Positions 62,879 to 64,000 of a DNA stretch of 64,000 nt are shown here, piece after piece. The notes below the pieces were generated by a model. It was not told the origin of the DNA and did no database searches. It saw nothing but the letters and a program-made list of their open reading frames with translations. A program made the translations under genes and the position numbers. The DNA lies in contig NZ_JAPEPZ010000001.1 in assembly GCF_026339875.1 (NCBI RefSeq), positions 7,998,001 through 8,062,000 on the forward strand, written 5' to 3'. Within the stretch, counting starts at the first letter, position 1. Every line of letters starts with the position of its first letter. The DNA comes from Streptomyces sp. NBC_01571. GTDB taxonomy: Bacteria; Actinomycetota; Actinomycetes; Streptomycetales; Streptomycetaceae.

Positions 62879-63575
62879 CGACTCCGGCGACAGGGCGCGC
62901 CGCGCCTCCTGCAGGGGAGCCGTTGCCGGCGGCTGGTGCCACAGCCCCTTGCGAGGTCTCGGGCCACGGCCGGGACGCGTCAGTGAACGACGACACCACC
63001 CGGCCTTGCGGAATCTCTTCGGGGCCGTCGTCTCCGGCAGGCGGCATCGCGCTGGGGTCAGGTGGCCCGCCACACATCCGTCCGGCCACCCCGGTCCGCC
63101 TGTCTGCCGCGTCTCTCCCGCGTCCGTGCCCGGCTTTGGTGAGCGGGCGGCGCGTACCGGTCGGGGGACCCGAGTCGTGACGGCGTCGGGCTTCCGCCGA
63201 TCCGGTACTGCGCGGACGTGCAGGCCGGACCCGCGGGGCGTGGCTTCACGAACCTTCATCTTCTCCTCTACGTCTTCACATGGTGCGGCGGCCCGCTGAT
63301 GCCGAGCCGTACTGCGGTGAAAAGGATCACGTTCGCCGCGTTGACCTGCCACTTTCGGCGTCTGTGGTGGCGATTCGCCTGTGGTGCGAGGGCACGGGGC
63401 GGGCTGCGGATGACTCATACGCTGTTCGGAGTGAGACTCGGCCGGGGGGCGGGTTGCCAGCGGAAGGCACGGTGCAGGATGGTTGCCGCAGGGCAACAAT
63501 TCTTCGACCGGATGAGGTGAGGGGTTCGCGTAGCGGGCCTTCCTGTTTGTGACTTCCACCCAGCACGGACATGCC
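62879..63575. other. About 700-bp stretch without a convincing gene
   Basis: Frames here are short and without family resemblance. The last 250 bp are less GC-biased and should contain the promoter of the PAS/SpoIIE-type gene. Confidence 0.4.
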
Positions 63576-64000
63576 GTGAGCGCTGTTGCTCCGGCCCACG
63601 AGGCATTCACGTCGGTGCCCCACCCAGTTCTGGTCGTGGACGGCGCCGGCGTCGTATGTCACGTCAACCCGCAGGCGGCTGCGCTCTTTCCCAGCCTCTG
63701 CCGCGGTACTGCTCTTTCGGACGGCGTTCCGGCCTGGCTGGCGAACGCCCACGCCCGCCGGACGGCCGACAGGCGCCAGGGCGACACTGCTGCCGTCCCG
63801 GGGCTGGTGGGGGAGCGGAGCTTCGAGGCGCATCCGACCGTGCAAGATGACGGGAACGTGGTGTGGTGGCTGGTGGACGACACCGATCACCGGCTGGCCC
63901 GCGAGGCGCTGCGGGAGGAACGCGAACGCACAGCGTTTCTCACCGAGGCGTCCAACACGTTGCTGTCGTCACTGAATCTGGAGCGGTGCATGGACGTGAC
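63576..64000 (+). CDS. PAS-domain regulator, probable SpoIIE/PP2C-type phosphatase (partial)
   Basis: The frame stays open to the window edge (141 codons): a PAS-like domain (VPHPVLVVDGAGVVCHVNPQ, DGNVVWWLVDDTDHRLAREA) followed by the linker EERERTAFLTEASNTLLSSL and NLERCMDV, which in Streptomyces precedes a GAF domain and a SpoIIE-type protein phosphatase. These act on anti-sigma-antagonist proteins in stress sigma networks (family knowledge). Only the N-terminus is visible, so the phosphatase domain is inferred. The start is uncertain: GTG at 63576 or GTG at 63549. Confidence 0.6.
   Translation, partial: MSAVAPAHEAFTSVPHPVLVVDGAGVVCHVNPQAAALFPSLCRGTALSDGVPAWLANAHARRTADRRQGDTAAVPGLVGERSFEAHPTVQDDGNVVWWLVDDTDHRLAREALREERERTAFLTEASNTLLSSLNLERCMDV

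Noticed and set aside
62838..63299. A 153-codon frame downstream of the FUSC gene
   Set aside because: Overlaps the FUSC 3' end and shows no family resemblance or bias.

Overview
The window is high-GC actinobacterial DNA and almost certainly comes from a Streptomyces chromosome. The evidence is strong GC bias at third codon positions, GTG starts, GTGA/ATGA translational overlaps, several apparently leaderless genes, and families typical of Streptomyces (DUF5133-, DUF6381- and DUF4232-like proteins, PucR regulators, XRE/methionine-aminopeptidase pairs, F420-type LLM oxidoreductases). I see no rRNA, tRNA or CRISPR array.

Region 1 (1-11.6 kb) is accessory and heavily worn. It holds small stress-type genes (two CsbD paralogues with matching SigB-like promoters, a PRC-barrel protein, DUF5133- and DUF6381-like proteins), an SDR oxidoreductase with a nearby HTH regulator, an HxlR regulator and a glutathione-independent formaldehyde dehydrogenase. 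Scattered among them are broken genes: an IS5-type transposase that has acquired a copy of part of the neighbouring SDR gene, an IS1380-type transposase fragment cut by a small inverted-repeat element (MITE), an alpha/beta hydrolase with an in-frame stop, a frameshifted UvrA-like 5' end, an AraC fragment and an integrase tail lacking its tyrosine.

Region 2 (11.6-42 kb) looks like ordinary chromosome. In order it holds a PcaD-PcaC fusion (protocatechuate pathway), an MBL-fold hydrolase, exonuclease III, a complete GluABCD-type amino-acid ABC transporter, a secreted S15 peptidase, gamma-glutamyltransferase and a divergent methionine aminopeptidase/XRE pair. A reductive pyrimidine or hydantoin degradation cluster follows (two nitrilase-fold amidohydrolases, aminotransferase, PucR regulator, dihydropyrimidinase, LLM oxidoreductase, NCS1 permease). 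The region ends with an AhpD-like/methyltransferase operon divergent from a two-component system, a DUF4232 lipoprotein and a lipoate ligase. Two further copies of the 162-bp MITE lie exactly on the stop codons of ggt and lplA.

Region 3 (42-50 kb) is the remnant of a heat-shock/redox island. The tightly overlapping operon clpB - zinc-ribbon thioredoxin - UBP zinc finger - cNMP-domain/TrxR-like flavoprotein is intact, but it is flanked by a truncated Hsp20 gene on one side and a CbpM-like fragment plus a decayed GAF/PucR regulator on the other.

Region 4 (50-64 kb) holds a LysR/MFS pair, an aldo-keto reductase, a complete UvrA2-like ATPase, a DJ-1/PfpI protein, a DUF1931 protein, a polytopic membrane protein, a second formaldehyde-dehydrogenase-like enzyme and an FUSC-type membrane protein. 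The start of a PAS/SpoIIE-type regulator runs off the right edge.
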